Part shown: positions 24,000 through 33,093 of the stretch, piece by piece | Layout: each line of letters opens with the position of its first letter | Position numbering within the stretch: the first letter of the stretch is position 1 | From: Apodemus sylvaticus | Taxonomy: Eukaryota > Chordata > Mammalia > Rodentia > Muridae | Length of the DNA stretch: 64,000 nucleotides | Assembly (NCBI RefSeq): GCF_947179515.1 | Contig: NC_067488.1 | Location: 25,993,039 to 26,057,038 of the forward strand | Reading direction: 5' to 3' | The notes under the pieces: generated by a model | Databases searched by the model: none | Told to the model about the DNA's origin: nothing | What the model saw: the letters and a program-made list of their open reading frames with translations, nothing else | Translations under genes and position numbers: made by a program

Positions 24000-24685
24000 G
24001 TCCAGAAGCTGAAAATCTCACTTGGCAATTTACTATATTTCTGAAACTCTCCTTCCTAGTGGCGGGAACTAAGAAATGCCGAGCATATTAAGATGTAAAA
24101 GAATCTATCTTGTAGCCAAAAAATTCTGCAACGCTTTGCTCCAATCGTTTATGTAATTACATTTACCTCTCAACAGGATATATATGTAATATGGTTCCAA
24201 ATATAGTAGAAAAAGCATTTTTAGTAGGCTGCAGAATTCTCCAGGAACTCTAAACTCCCAGGTTCCTTAGTCATCCTTGCAGGACAGCTGGGTTCTAAAC
24301 GTTAGGCCCAGACTAAGGATATTTACATATGAAGAACCTTATACTAAGTCCTTACCATACATGTAGGTGTTGGGCAAGGTAGTAAGAATTTACATTTGAG
24401 TTGATGCATAGCTCAAAGCTACCTCCCCCATCCCTGAGGCCAGGATTTCTGTCTTTTGAGTTGCTAATTTGCAACTGAATTGGGTGCCTCAAGGACATCA
24501 CAGCAGACAAGTTAATCCTGTTCTGCCTTTAACTCTTCACCTTGCTTGTTATGCAGACAGGCTATCTCTACCCAGGCTCACCTGGATAGCAAAGAAAACT
24601 TGTGACCAAAACAACCTTCTTAGCTTATCCAGGTGTGATTCTGGAGACAGTAGATGCTTTTTACTCAGAGAGACACTCTGGGTAG
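24000..24685. other. No gene recognised
   Basis: Unrecognised sequence. A 77-codon frame at 24469-24702 has no motif. Confidence 0.45.
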
Positions 24686-24733
24686 TTAGTTCACCGGGCT
24701 GAGCCTAAGGGTATCAGCCAGTTAGTTCACCAG

Positions 24734-24847
24734 GCTGGGGGCTAGAGGCTGCTACCCGAACTGATTGCCTAGGGCCTACAGTGGCCCTGGGCTGAGGGCT
24801 AAGGGCTGCTACCAGAGCTGATCGCCCGGAGCCTACAGCAGCCCTTA
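24734..24847. repeat. Two 57-bp GC-rich direct repeats
   Basis: 24734-24790 and 24791-24847 align end to end with no gap, sharing GGGCT, GGCTGCTAC, CTGAT and GCCTACAG blocks and about three quarters of bases. A further short echo, GTTAGTTCACC, occurs at 24686 and 24721. They sit just upstream of the Arhgap17-like fragment. Confidence 0.8.
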
Positions 24848-24899
24848 GCATGGCACAGAGAAGAATGCAACAGGCAGACTAGGCGGAAGTGTTCTTGGA

Positions 24900-25107
24900 A
24901 GACAGCGTGAGCCAGGCAGCTTCCCAAGCTCTGCACTGCCGCCATCATCACCGGGAAGCTAGGCCTGGGAGCTATCCTTCCCCAGCTCTGGGGCTAGCAT
25001 GACAGCAGGGCCAAGATGAAGAAGCAGTTTAACCTCATGCGTCAACTGGCCAACAGGACTATGGCCGGACTACAGGTAAACACCCTGTAGTTCCCGAGAA
25101 AACTGAA
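24900..25107 (+). pseudogene. Arhgap17/Arhgap44-like 5' fragment, broken
   Basis: An ATG at 25016 opens MKKQFNLMRQLANRTMAG, closely matching the shared amino terminus of the BAR-domain RhoGAPs Arhgap17 (Nadrin/RICH1) and Arhgap44 (RICH2). In those proteins this stretch begins the membrane-binding BAR domain. The frame stops after 24 codons (TAG 25088-25090). The break falls in a 21-base hairpin-forming stretch at 25070-25090 (CTACAGG...CCTGTAG). Family-like sequence then resumes as GAGAAAACTGAAG at 25095-25107, which fits the next residues, before similarity is lost. The GC-rich DNA from about 24900 to 25015 could be 5' UTR. Most likely a fragmentary retrocopy. A real alternative first exon is less likely because codons from beyond the first exon appear to follow without an intron. 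Confidence 0.6.
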
Positions 25108-25654
25108 GCTTTAACAGATGAATGTGATGCTTAATTTGAGATGTTAACTTGACTGGACTAGGAGATACCCAGAAAAACACATTCAGATTCAAACCACCTC
25201 TGTGGCTGTGGCTGTTTGTCACTCAACGGACCTGTTTCCTCTCCTGATATCCAGAATTCCCCCTCGGATTTAGTTCCCAGCTGGAATGGTCCATGGCAGG
25301 ATAAATGCAGTCTAGCAGCATCTCCCATTTTGTCTGCCCAGTGAAGTTCCTACTCCCCAGCAGCAGGGTGGAATGTGGGACCATACCCTTCACTCTCTGA
25401 TCCAAACTGAATATATACAACTGACAAGCTAGGATAGAAAGCCCTTATCAGAAGCAAATATGCTGCCACCTTGGTCTGGTACTTCTAGTCTCCAGACTAT
25501 TAGAAAACAAATTTTTGTTCCTTAAATCACCCCAGCCTATGGTTTTGTGGTGAGGAAACATTAGTCAACTAAGGTCCTACCATAATGACTAAAACAGGAA
25601 TCTCTTCCACCTATACAGTATGAGAACCTACCCCTGTCCAAATAGCTTTATAAA
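25108..25654. other. No gene recognised
   Basis: Begins with TTAACTTGACTGGACTAGGAG, a phrase typical of an ancient mammalian interspersed repeat, but I cannot follow the element further. No gene supported. Confidence 0.4.
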
Positions 25655-25874
25655 ATCGATGGCTCAGTAGTTAAGATGATGGCTGATCTTCCAGAAGAAA
25701 CTACTTCAGTTTTCAGTACCCACAGGCAGCACACAACTGTCTGTAACCCCAAGTTCTAGAAGATCCAATGCCCGACTTCTGGCCTCTTCAGGCACTGTAT
25801 GTATGCACAAACATAGATGTAGGCAAAACACTCACACACACAAAATGATATAGATAGATTTTTTTTTTAAAAAT
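25655..25874 (+). mobile_element. B2 SINE
   Basis: The head GATGGCTCAGTAGTTAAGATG, then CAGCACACAACTGTCTGTAACCCC, TTCTGGCCTCTTCAGGCACTG, and a CA/A-rich tail ending at the ERV junction. A typical B2 layout, diverged. The ERV 5' LTR begins directly in its A-rich tail. Confidence 0.85.
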
Positions 25875-25880
25875 AATGAA

Positions 25881-26336
25881 TGTCGGAAACCAAACCCTAG
25901 AAAACTAGAGTTTCAACAGCCCTCACCTTGAAAGTTCACCGACCTTGTGGTTTACAGCAACCCCCCTCCCACCCCCCCAACACACACACTTCTTCACACA
26001 AGGCTGATCAACCGGTTCTTTACCTGGCTGAACACTTGGGATGGTCTGGGCAGAACCAGCATTCCAGGAAAGCTGCAGATGCCTCGAGCCATAGCCTGCA
26101 TCCGTCCTGGATGACCTTTCCCCCTTCTGTGCTTCTAGGATCCCCCTCTGCCCCTCCCTACTTCATCTTACTGAGGGTTCATAACCAGGTGTTTTACGTT
26201 TCATTAAAGAGGCCTTGACACAGAACCCCCATGTGCTTGGCCTCGCTCTTCTTTCTTGCCTGTTCTCTCTTTCAGGCTTGGGTCCTCCTGGGCTCCCCGA
26301 ATTACTAGGTCCCACGGGTCGGGACAAGTGGCGCCC
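25881..26336 (+). repeat. 5' LTR of the betaretrovirus-like ERV
   Basis: 456 bp, from TGTCGG to GGGACA. An ATTAAA polyadenylation signal lies at 26203-26208. A C-rich/(CA)n stretch near 25963-25990 is longer than in the 3' LTR and accounts for most of the length difference. I see no clear TATA box. Confidence 0.93.
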
Positions 26337-26338
26337 AA

Positions 26339-26356
26339 CGTGAGACTCGAGGTACG
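26339..26356 (+). promoter_or_regulatory. Primer-binding site (tRNA-Lys type)
   Basis: TGGCGCCCAACGTGAGAC lies 2 bp after the 5' LTR. It fits the site complementary to the tRNA-Lys(1,2) 3' end with about two changes. This is the primer class used by several betaretroviruses and ETn/MusD elements. Confidence 0.85.
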
Positions 26357-26376
26357 GACCTTCGTAGGACAGAAAT

Positions 26377-26820
26377 CTGAAAGGAGAAGGCTGATGCAGC
26401 AAAAAAGTCATTGGGAGGAAGCACTCTCACCGCTCATGAGAGAAAAGTTTCCTTCAGTAAGTTTTCATTTACATCCCATAAGAAATGGGCCATTTTCTAA
26501 AGACGTGGTCTTCATTAGAGACCTGAAAGCTTCTCTCAGGGAAAGGGGAGTTGAGTTAAAAAGAAGGATTTGATAATTTTTTTATTTTTTAGACATGCCC
26601 CTGGTTTATCATAGATGGACCAGAGATTCACTATAAAAAAATGGCCAAAGTGGATCGAGAACTAAATGAAAAATTGACCAGTCAGGGCCCTGACACTGTT
26701 CCTGCCACCGCATTTTCTTACTGGGGACCCATTCGTGATGTAATAGAGATTGCAAATGAGGACCCTGATAGACAGCAGCTTTTGTCGGTTGCTGAATATT
26801 GTCTCCGCCCTTTGTCTTAA
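26377..26820 (+). pseudogene. gag matrix (MA) remnant
   Basis: Two adjacent frames together resemble the amino-terminal matrix region of betaretroviral Gag. The first contains FIRDLKASLRERGVELK, ending at about 26571. The second, after a frameshift and T-rich gap, contains CPWF (from about 26597) and an FSYWGPIRD segment, ending in TAA at 26818-26820. The matrix protein normally directs Gag to the membrane or assembly site. The break plus the stop make this copy non-functional. The T-rich/TAG stretch just before the second frame looks splice-acceptor-like. Confidence 0.75.
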
Positions 26821-27165
26821 ACAGCTTCACTGACCTCGCTTTCCCCTAAAAAGAGTTCTTCAAAACCTTCCTCGGTCATTATAGACATGTCTGAGTCCCC
26901 GACATCCACTCCTGTGACTTTATCCTCCACTCCCAAGGGATCCATCCCCCTCTGATATGCCATTAATTAAACCAGTCTTTAAGAGATCCCATGATAAGGA
27001 GCCTTTAGGTCTTGAAAATACAGTCACCATGGCGGAGGAGGTAGCTCTTTACCGACCAACTGCCACTCGCTCCAGCCCCTCCACATGGCCCGCCACCCTA
27101 TACCCGGTGATAGGCACCCAGCGTGGCCCCTCTCAGCCAGGTTCCTCAGACCTTTACTGAGTCCA
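26821..27165 (+). pseudogene. Degenerate gag remainder, capsid largely missing
   Basis: Ser/Thr/Pro-rich frames with stops run from the matrix remnant to the protease. The space is only about 350 bp and I see no capsid major-homology region, so most of capsid and nucleocapsid has been deleted. Attribution to gag rests on position. Confidence 0.5.
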
Positions 27166-27570
27166 GGCAATCACCAAAGATCGTCCTATACTCAGCCTTA
27201 AAATAAATGGTAAAAGCTTTAAGGGCATCTTAGACTCAGGTGCTGATTCTACTGTGATCTTGCAAAGTGCTTGGCCCCCTGCTTGGCCTTTGCAAGCCTC
27301 TCTGACCCATCTGCAGGGGATTGAACAATCAAAAAACACTCTCCAGAGCTCACAGTTGCTGACTTGGGAGGACAGTGAGGGAAATACTGGCTCTACTCAG
27401 CCCTTCGTGGTCCCTGGTCTGCCTGTTAACCTCTGAGGAAGAGACATTCTCTCTCAAATGAAAGTCCTTATGTGTAGTTCCAATGAGGTTATTGCTCAAC
27501 AAATGCTCTCCCAGGGCTATCTCCATGGACAGTGACTAGGCAAAAATGGACAGGGGACACCCATGCTGGT
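27166..27570 (+). pseudogene. pro: retroviral aspartic protease with G-patch remnant
   Basis: The catalytic motif LDSGADSTVI is encoded at about 27231-27260, preceded by the ITKDRP...LKINGK strand. A GRDIL motif follows at about 27439-27453 after a stop. About 60 bases further on, GYLHGQ*LGKNGQG matches the glycine-rich G-patch found at the end of betaretroviral proteases. The G-patch is diagnostic of betaretroviruses. In-frame stops (near 27435 and 27536) kill this copy. Confidence 0.85.
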
Positions 27571-27756
27571 AGCTACTGCTCCCAAGATAGATCGCACAGG
27601 CCTAGGTTACAATACCCATTTTTCATAAGGGCCATCGCTCCCCCTGCACGCCAGGAGGATAAGATCACATGGAAAGATGATGCTCCTGTCTGGATTGACC
27701 AATGGTCCCTCCCTGCTAAAAAATTGCCATTCTGCAATTTACACAGAGGAAGCTAA
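27571..27756 (+). pseudogene. pol: amino-terminal stub of reverse transcriptase
   Basis: An open stretch encodes ITWKDDAPVWIDQWSLPAKK at about 27664-27723, which fits the beginning of betaretroviral reverse transcriptase. It is cut off at about 27725, where the 170-bp direct repeat begins. None of the catalytic reverse-transcriptase, RNase H or integrase motifs is present downstream, so pol was removed by a large deletion or replacement. Confidence 0.75.
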
Positions 27757-27894
27757 TTCAAAGTGCTTCTCTTTCTTAAGTAGGAGTCAAAATACAGCTG
27801 GAAAAAAAAGCCGCTTTAGAAAAGGAAGCCTCAAGTTTTGAGAAAGTGTGGTTTAACTTATGAAATTCATGTAATCGCTTTTTTTTGTTTTTAA
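27725..27894 (+). repeat. 170-bp internal direct repeat, copy A
   Basis: Repeated at 28384-28554 with about one substitution and one extra A. The copies are separated by 489 bp of non-coding sequence. Copy A starts exactly where the pol stub ends. Confidence 0.95.
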
Positions 27895-28383
27895 CCCTGA
27901 GGGAGAAAATGTTCTTTGGAAGTCAGAAGTCTTTGGAGGAGAGTCCTGGGCTCTCTTCCCCTCCCACCTCTCTCCACAGGTGTGTGTTCACCTAGGCACT
28001 CCTCTTCCCCCTTGTTAAATCTAAACAAGAGAAAAAGCAGGTTTCAGAAAAGAAGTTTTTCTATGTGTAGGACACAGTATCAAAGAAAAAATGGTTGAAA
28101 GCTATTTCAAAACTCTCCTGGTGAGGAGAGGAAAATGGGAAACATCCTGTTTCCTCTCTGAAAACTACTGGAGATCTCCTTAGTTCAGGTTAAGATATTT
28201 GGATCTCCTTGGGACATCAAGTTCCCTCGTTGTCTGTTGTTTGTCTTTGGTGCACCAAAACTTGTCAATATGCGTGTCAATTTGTGTTGTCCATTATTTT
28301 GTTTGGCTAAATGATTGGTTGTTTTTATGTTTTATGCTAAAAAGAAAAAATAATGGTAAAAAAGCTTTATCTGCCTGCAGTTC

Positions 28384-28554
28384 TGCCATTCTGCAATTTA
28401 CACAGAGGAAGCTAATTCAAAGTGCTTCTCTTTCTTAAGTAGGAGTCAAAATACAGCTGGAAAAAAAAAGCCGCTTTAGAAAAGGAAGCCTCAAGTTTTG
28501 GGAAAGTGTGGTTTAACTTATGAAATTCATGTAATCGCTTTTTTTTGTTTTTAA
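28384..28554 (+). repeat. 170-bp internal direct repeat, copy B
   Basis: Second copy of the 27725-27894 sequence, near-identical. Much lower divergence than the LTR pair suggests a later duplication, gene conversion, or selection by chance of a slowly changing stretch. Confidence 0.95.
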
Positions 28555-30125
28555 TTGGTCTTAATGGTACAAGGTTTTACATATTTGACTATAGAGCTAT
28601 AAATTAATTGGTTATGATTTAAAAGGTATAGTGTTATTAAGAAAAGGTTAGTTTAAAACTGGTGATTCTGTGTCGGAGCCATATTAACTAGCTACATGTG
28701 GCATGACGCAACCCAGGAAATACAGGCCTCTGAGATGCTTCTAAATTGGTATGGTGTTTTGTGTGAATCTTGGCCTGGAGATTGGACTTATAAGAAATAT
28801 GATTTAAAATAATGTCTCTTTAATAAGTTACACTGTCATACACTTGAACATAAGAACAGGCAGACGAACCTTGTGTTGTAAAAATAATGCATTTGCCATT
28901 AATTTTAAAGAAAATAGATTGTTTAAAATTGGTATTTGCTTCTAAAGTTATAGTTATGCTCTTGCCAGTGTGCCATTGGCCGCAGTTTGCGTCTGGTTAA
29001 AGGCTCACGATTCTTAACATATTTTGTAATTAAGATAATTTTAAGAGTGATACAGCTGTGGCCATTATAGGCCTATTGCCACTTTTCCACAAGTTTATAA
29101 GCTACAATGGTAGGAGCAAAATTTAACCCTCCAAGATTAAAAAGGAGATCTCAGTGGAAATTTATTTGATATCAAACAGGCTAATTGACCACTATGAAAC
29201 TAGGATTTTTCCAGAAACCCTGGAATTACACGTTCCTTTTGTTAGTCAATCCTCAAAATGTCCTTGCTGGACTGGACAGGTGGGTTTGGGTCTGGTCTTA
29301 GATAAAAGGCTCAGATTAGAAGATTGTTACTTTGAGGAACCACATAAAACGTCCTTGCCAAGGACTCTATGTGGGTCCTTGGGCAACAAAAAAAAAAAAA
29401 AAAAAAAGAAAAGAAAAATAAAAAGAAAAAAAGAAATTTACATTTGAATTAATGCAAGGCTTGGGGCTGCCTCAGTGGAAGCTAGTAAGGAAGCTTGTGA
29501 ACAACTGTTTTTGTCGCAGGCCTCAACTAGGGAGTGTTTGGCTAAAAGAACATTCTTGAAATACTTATCCCACTGTGGTTTAAAATGCAGTTCAAATCTA
29601 TGAAAGGTCAATAAGGCTATAAGGGCATTAACATTTGACCTGTCTACTCTATACAAAATTATAGATGTAAAGGGTTGTTTTTTGTTTTACATTCTGATAA
29701 TTATAAAAGCATTTGCTTCTAATTTTAAAGAAGCAATAAAGCAATTTCATTAGAAGGTTTTTTTCCTCAAGGAATGGTTCGTAGCCTTACTTTAAGTGAG
29801 AAAAGATGTTTTGTCTCTGTTTCAATACAAGAAGCTAGGATCTTAAATTTTTCAGTGTATAATGTTCATGGATTGTTTTTTACATGCCTTTACAGGCCTT
29901 GCTCCTAACTATAGACTTTTAGAATTTTTACATAAATTATTTTTAAAGGTTGTTAGGATATATTATTTGGCTTTATCTTATATTAACCTCATCTTAAGCT
30001 TGCCCTGGGAGGACCTAAACCTCTGATTTCGAGGTAGGAAATGTTTGTTCCTTGTTTCAAACAGCAATCAAATTGGTTATTACAAAACATTGATGGTTGA
30101 TTTATTACATGACAAGCCTTTTTTG
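28555..30125 (+). other. AT-rich non-coding interior of the ERV
   Basis: No gag, pol or env motif could be found. There is an A-rich block at 29387-29437 (poly-A then AAAGAAAA text), which may be a decayed inserted tail. A 97-codon frame at 29154-29447 reads into that A-rich block and is not convincing. Replacement of coding sequence by non-coding sequence is what ETn-type elements show. Confidence 0.6.
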
Positions 30126-30299
30126 ACAAAATTAATAATTGACAGCCTTTTGTGGCCCCTCATGGGTCTTTTGTTGCTTTTGTCATATGGCCCCTGGGCC
30201 TTTAACAGATTAACCAGTTTCATTAAATCACAGATTGATTCTGCCTTAAACAAACCAGTTGCAGTCCTACCATTGGCTAGACATCTGAGGTTCAGCTGA
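30126..30299 (+). pseudogene. env transmembrane-subunit carboxy-terminal remnant
   Basis: The frame encodes a hydrophobic run (LLWPLMGLLLLLSYGPWAFN) followed by RLTSFIKSQIDSALNKPV. This is the membrane anchor and cytoplasmic tail layout of gamma/type D retroviral transmembrane envelope proteins. It ends at a stop at 30297-30299. No surface subunit, cleavage site or fusion peptide is visible upstream, so nothing functional can be made. A gamma-like env tail behind betaretroviral gag-pro is the combination known from type D viruses. Confidence 0.75.
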
Positions 30300-30399
30300 A
30301 GACCTCTCTTCCATGGATGCAGAGACAGCAACCAGCAACCGTTGGCCTTCCGTTCTCCACCCTTGCTGCAGGCACAGAGCTTTCTTGGTTCCATAGGCT

Positions 30400-30745
30400 G
30401 GAAACGTCAATGACAGGGAGGGTGACCTCAGGCTCCTAATAGTGGCTGAGGGCCTTAAGCTGTGGAATAGCCAATGACGGGAAATATTGTAGTGCCACGA
30501 GCCAGATGCACACCGCCTATTGGCTGCAGGGTGACTCCATGACGGGATTATTGTGGGTCCACTACCTGGATGCCCATCACGACCACCAAGGGCCTGATGA
30601 AGCCATTGGAGTGGGATGTGATGCCAGGAGTGGGTACAATTCGCATAGCCTAAGGCAGAGGCCCTGCCATACTAGGATCTAAAAAGGCCTAGTTACTGGG
30701 GTGCTGGATGTGGGGGCAAATCACATAGCCTAAAACAGGCTCTCC
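30400..30745 (+). promoter_or_regulatory. Candidate constitutive transport element (CTE-like) region
   Basis: Between env and the 3' LTR, two sets of short repeated motifs occur. The first set is TCAATGACAGGG (30407-30418), CCAATGACGGG (30471-30481) and CCATGACGGG (30537-30546). The second set is CCTAAGGCAG (30649-30658) and CCTAAAACAGG (30729-30739). CCAATGACGGG and CCTAAGACAGG-type sequences are the internal-loop motifs of the type D retrovirus CTE. There they bind NXF1/TAP and export unspliced RNA. Position and motif types agree. Spacing is longer than in the simian element and one half is triplicated, so activity is uncertain. Confidence 0.65.
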
Positions 30746-30788
30746 ACCGACCCTCTTTCCATAGCCACTCCCCAGCTTTATTTAAGTC

Positions 30789-30798
30789 AAGAGGGGAA
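30789..30798 (+). promoter_or_regulatory. Polypurine tract
   Basis: AAGAGGGGAA lies 2 bp upstream of the 3' LTR, the expected plus-strand primer position. Confidence 0.85.
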
Positions 30799-30800
30799 TA

Positions 30801-31231
30801 TGTTGGAGACCAAACCCTAGAAAACTAGAGTTTCAACAGCCCTCACCTTGAAAGTTCACCGACCTTGCAGTTTACAGCAAACCCCGCCCCCCTCTTCTTC
30901 ACACAAGGCTGATCAACCAGTTCTTTACCTGGCTGAACGCCTGGGATGGTCTGGGCAGAACCAGCATTCCAGGAAAGCTGCAGATGCCTCGAGCCACAGC
31001 CAGCATCCGTCCTGGCTGAACTTTCCTCCTTCTGTGCTTCTAGTATCCCCCTCAGCCCCTCCCTACTTCCTCTTACTGAGGGTTCATAACCAGGTGTTTT
31101 ACATTTCATTAAAGAGGCCTTGACACAGAACCCCCGTTTGCTTGGCCTTGCTCTTCTTTCTCGCCCATTCTCTCTTTCAGGCTTGGGTCCTCCTCAGCTC
31201 CCCGAATTACTAGGTCCTGCGGGTTGGGACA
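30801..31231 (+). repeat. 3' LTR of the betaretrovirus-like ERV
   Basis: 431 bp, TGTTGG to GGGACA, with ATTAAA at 31108-31113. It matches the 5' LTR along its length with about 6% mismatches by eye and a shorter C-rich stretch. Confidence 0.93.
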
Positions 31232-31237
31232 AATGAA

Positions 31238-31671
31238 ACAAAATACAATGAATAGGACTGGCCTTGAGGCTGTGATCCAACCACATCACCCCTTCTATGT
31301 CCTGAAATGCTTATGAAACAAGTATTTAATCATCAATAACTCTTCCAGCAGAACTTTGGGTTTTGCTTTCATGTTTTAGGCTAAGAAAAACTAAAAACCT
31401 ATTCACCTACCCTGTCAATCATCCATTGCTAATTCTTTTCACAAGTAAAAATGACTATTAGGGTATTGCCCTGACTGGGTGGTCTTCAAAGGTGGTTTAT
31501 ATATCAGTGTTGCAGAAGCTAGCTCAGTGGATGTGATGCACAAAAGTAAGCTGATTAATGTGGAGATTTTATTGGAGATTTAAAGTCCTTAAAGAAATAC
31601 CCAAGATTCTATGCACACTTTATATTAAAAAAGAGATTATGTTTAAGAAAGAAAAACACAGGAGTAGGACA
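31238..31671. other. No gene recognised
   Basis: Unrecognised flank. AAAGAAATACCCAA at 31591-31604 resembles AAAGAAATGCCCAA at 32532-32545 (13 of 14) and may be the left TSD of the following L1. If so, 31605-31671 is part of that insertion. Confidence 0.4.
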
Positions 31672-32528
31672 ATACATGGATGAGCACAAATGGAGGGAAC
31701 TAGAAAGTGTCATCATCCTGAGTGAGGTAACCCAATCACAAAAGAACATACATGGTATGCACTCACTGATAATTGATGTTAGCCCAAAAGTTCAAAATAA
31801 ACAAGATACAATTCACAGATCACAGGAAGCTCAAGAAGGACTGAAGTAGAGGTGCTTTTGTTCCTCTGAGAAAGGGAACAAAATACTCACAGGAGCAATA
31901 ATGGAGACAAAGTGCGGAGCAGAAACTGAAGGACAGGCCACCCAGAGACTGCTCTACTTAGGGATTCATCCTATAAACAGTCACCAAACCCCAACACTAT
32001 TATGGATGACAAGAAGTGCATACTGAAAGGAGCCTGTTATGGTTGTCTCTGGAGGGGCCCTACCAGAGCCTTACACATACAGAGGCAGATGTTAACAGCC
32101 AACCATTGGACAGAACATGGGGTCCCCAATGGAGAAGCTGGAGGGTGGTCCCGAGGAACTGAAGGGGTTTACAGCCCCATGGGAAGAACAATGATGTCGG
32201 CCACCCAGATGCCTCAGGGCTCCCAGGGACTAAGCCATCAACCAAGGGGTACACATGGTTCCTGCCATACTGTGACAGAGGAATGCCTTGTGGGGCATCG
32301 GTGGGAGGAGTGGTCCTTGGTCCTGTGAAGGCTCAATAGATGCCCCAACAAAGGGAAATCGGGGGGAGGTGGGGGGTGGGAGTGGGTTGGGTGGAGAGGC
32401 ATAGAGTTGGAGGCACGGGGTTGGAGGAGGGGTTGGGGGTTTTCGGGGAGGGGAGAAATCAGGAAAGGTTTTAGCATTTGAAATGTAAATGAAGATTATA
32501 TTCAATAAAAAGTATTAAAAATAATTTA
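31672..32528 (+). mobile_element. 5'-truncated L1, 3' end
   Basis: It starts in the last codons of ORF2 (CATCATCCTGAGTGAGGTAACCCA) and runs through the complete 3' UTR, including the G-rich polypurine tract at 32358-32455, to AATAAA and an A-rich tail. Frames in both strands here come from the G/C-rich 3' UTR and are not genes. Confidence 0.9.
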
Positions 32529-32861
32529 AAAAAAGAAATGCCCAACATAAGGGCCCACGAAATACATGGAAATATTTTAACTGAATAGGTTAGGTTTGAA
32601 ATGTTCTCTATAGGCCTGTGTGCTTCAACACTGGCTCTTTGACTAATAAATTGTTGGGGTGATTTGAGAGCCTTTGGGGGACTGGCACAGCTGGAGTAAG
32701 TATCTCCACAGTCCAGACCTTACAGATTTTAGCCAGGCTTTAATTCTGACCCAATTACTCTGTTTCTTTCTCAGCACCATGTAATATAAGCTATGTCCTG
32801 CCCTCCATGGCTCAAACCTGAGCTATGTCCTCCATGCATCCCATGCTGGGACAGACTGCAC
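32529..32861. other. No gene recognised
   Basis: Unrecognised sequence. The part from 32800 resembles a rodent interspersed repeat that continues after the AT block at 33094-33160 (ATTCTTTATC...CAGCAATGAGAAAAG). Confidence 0.4.
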
Positions 32862-33093
32862 ATGTATAAGCCACAATAATAATTTAATAATTAATAATTA
32901 TAGGTAATAATAATTATATTTATTATAATTATATAATAAATATAATTATATGTTTAATTAATATAATATTTATATTTATATAATATATTTATTTAATATA
33001 TAATATATAAATGAATTATATAATTATATATAATAGATATAAATATTATATTAGTAATAATAATTAAATAATTTAATGTATAAGCCACAATAA
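32862..33093. repeat. AT-only block bounded by an 18-bp direct repeat
   Basis: ATGTATAAGCCACAATAA occurs at 32862-32879 and again, identical, at 33076-33093. The 196 bp between are almost pure A/T (TAATAATTATA-like). See finding. Confidence 0.95.

Larger units (their letters stand above)
25881..31231 (+). mobile_element. Defective betaretrovirus-like (class II) endogenous provirus
   Basis: The ends are two related LTRs (25881-26336 and 30801-31231). A 6-bp AATGAA lies immediately outside each (25875-25880 and 31232-31237), and 6 bp is the class II (ERVK/beta) TSD length. Inside, in order: lysine-tRNA-type primer site, Gag matrix remnant, protease with G-patch, start of reverse transcriptase, a long non-coding stretch with a 170-bp direct repeat, env transmembrane tail, CTE-like motifs, polypurine tract. 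Capsid, most of pol and most of env are missing. At 5.35 kb it is well short of an intact betaretrovirus. No frame is intact, so it cannot make functional virus proteins. By eye the LTRs differ at roughly 27 of about 425 aligned sites, so the insertion is old. This architecture resembles type D (MPMV/SRV-like) retroviruses and non-autonomous ETn-like elements. Confidence 0.9.

Noticed and set aside
25016..25090. Functional 24-codon upstream peptide
   Set aside because: The similarity to the Arhgap17/44 start and the break at the hairpin are better explained by a broken gene fragment.
29154..29447. 97-codon frame inside the ERV as a possible env surface segment
   Set aside because: No envelope motif, and it ends in an A-rich low-complexity block.
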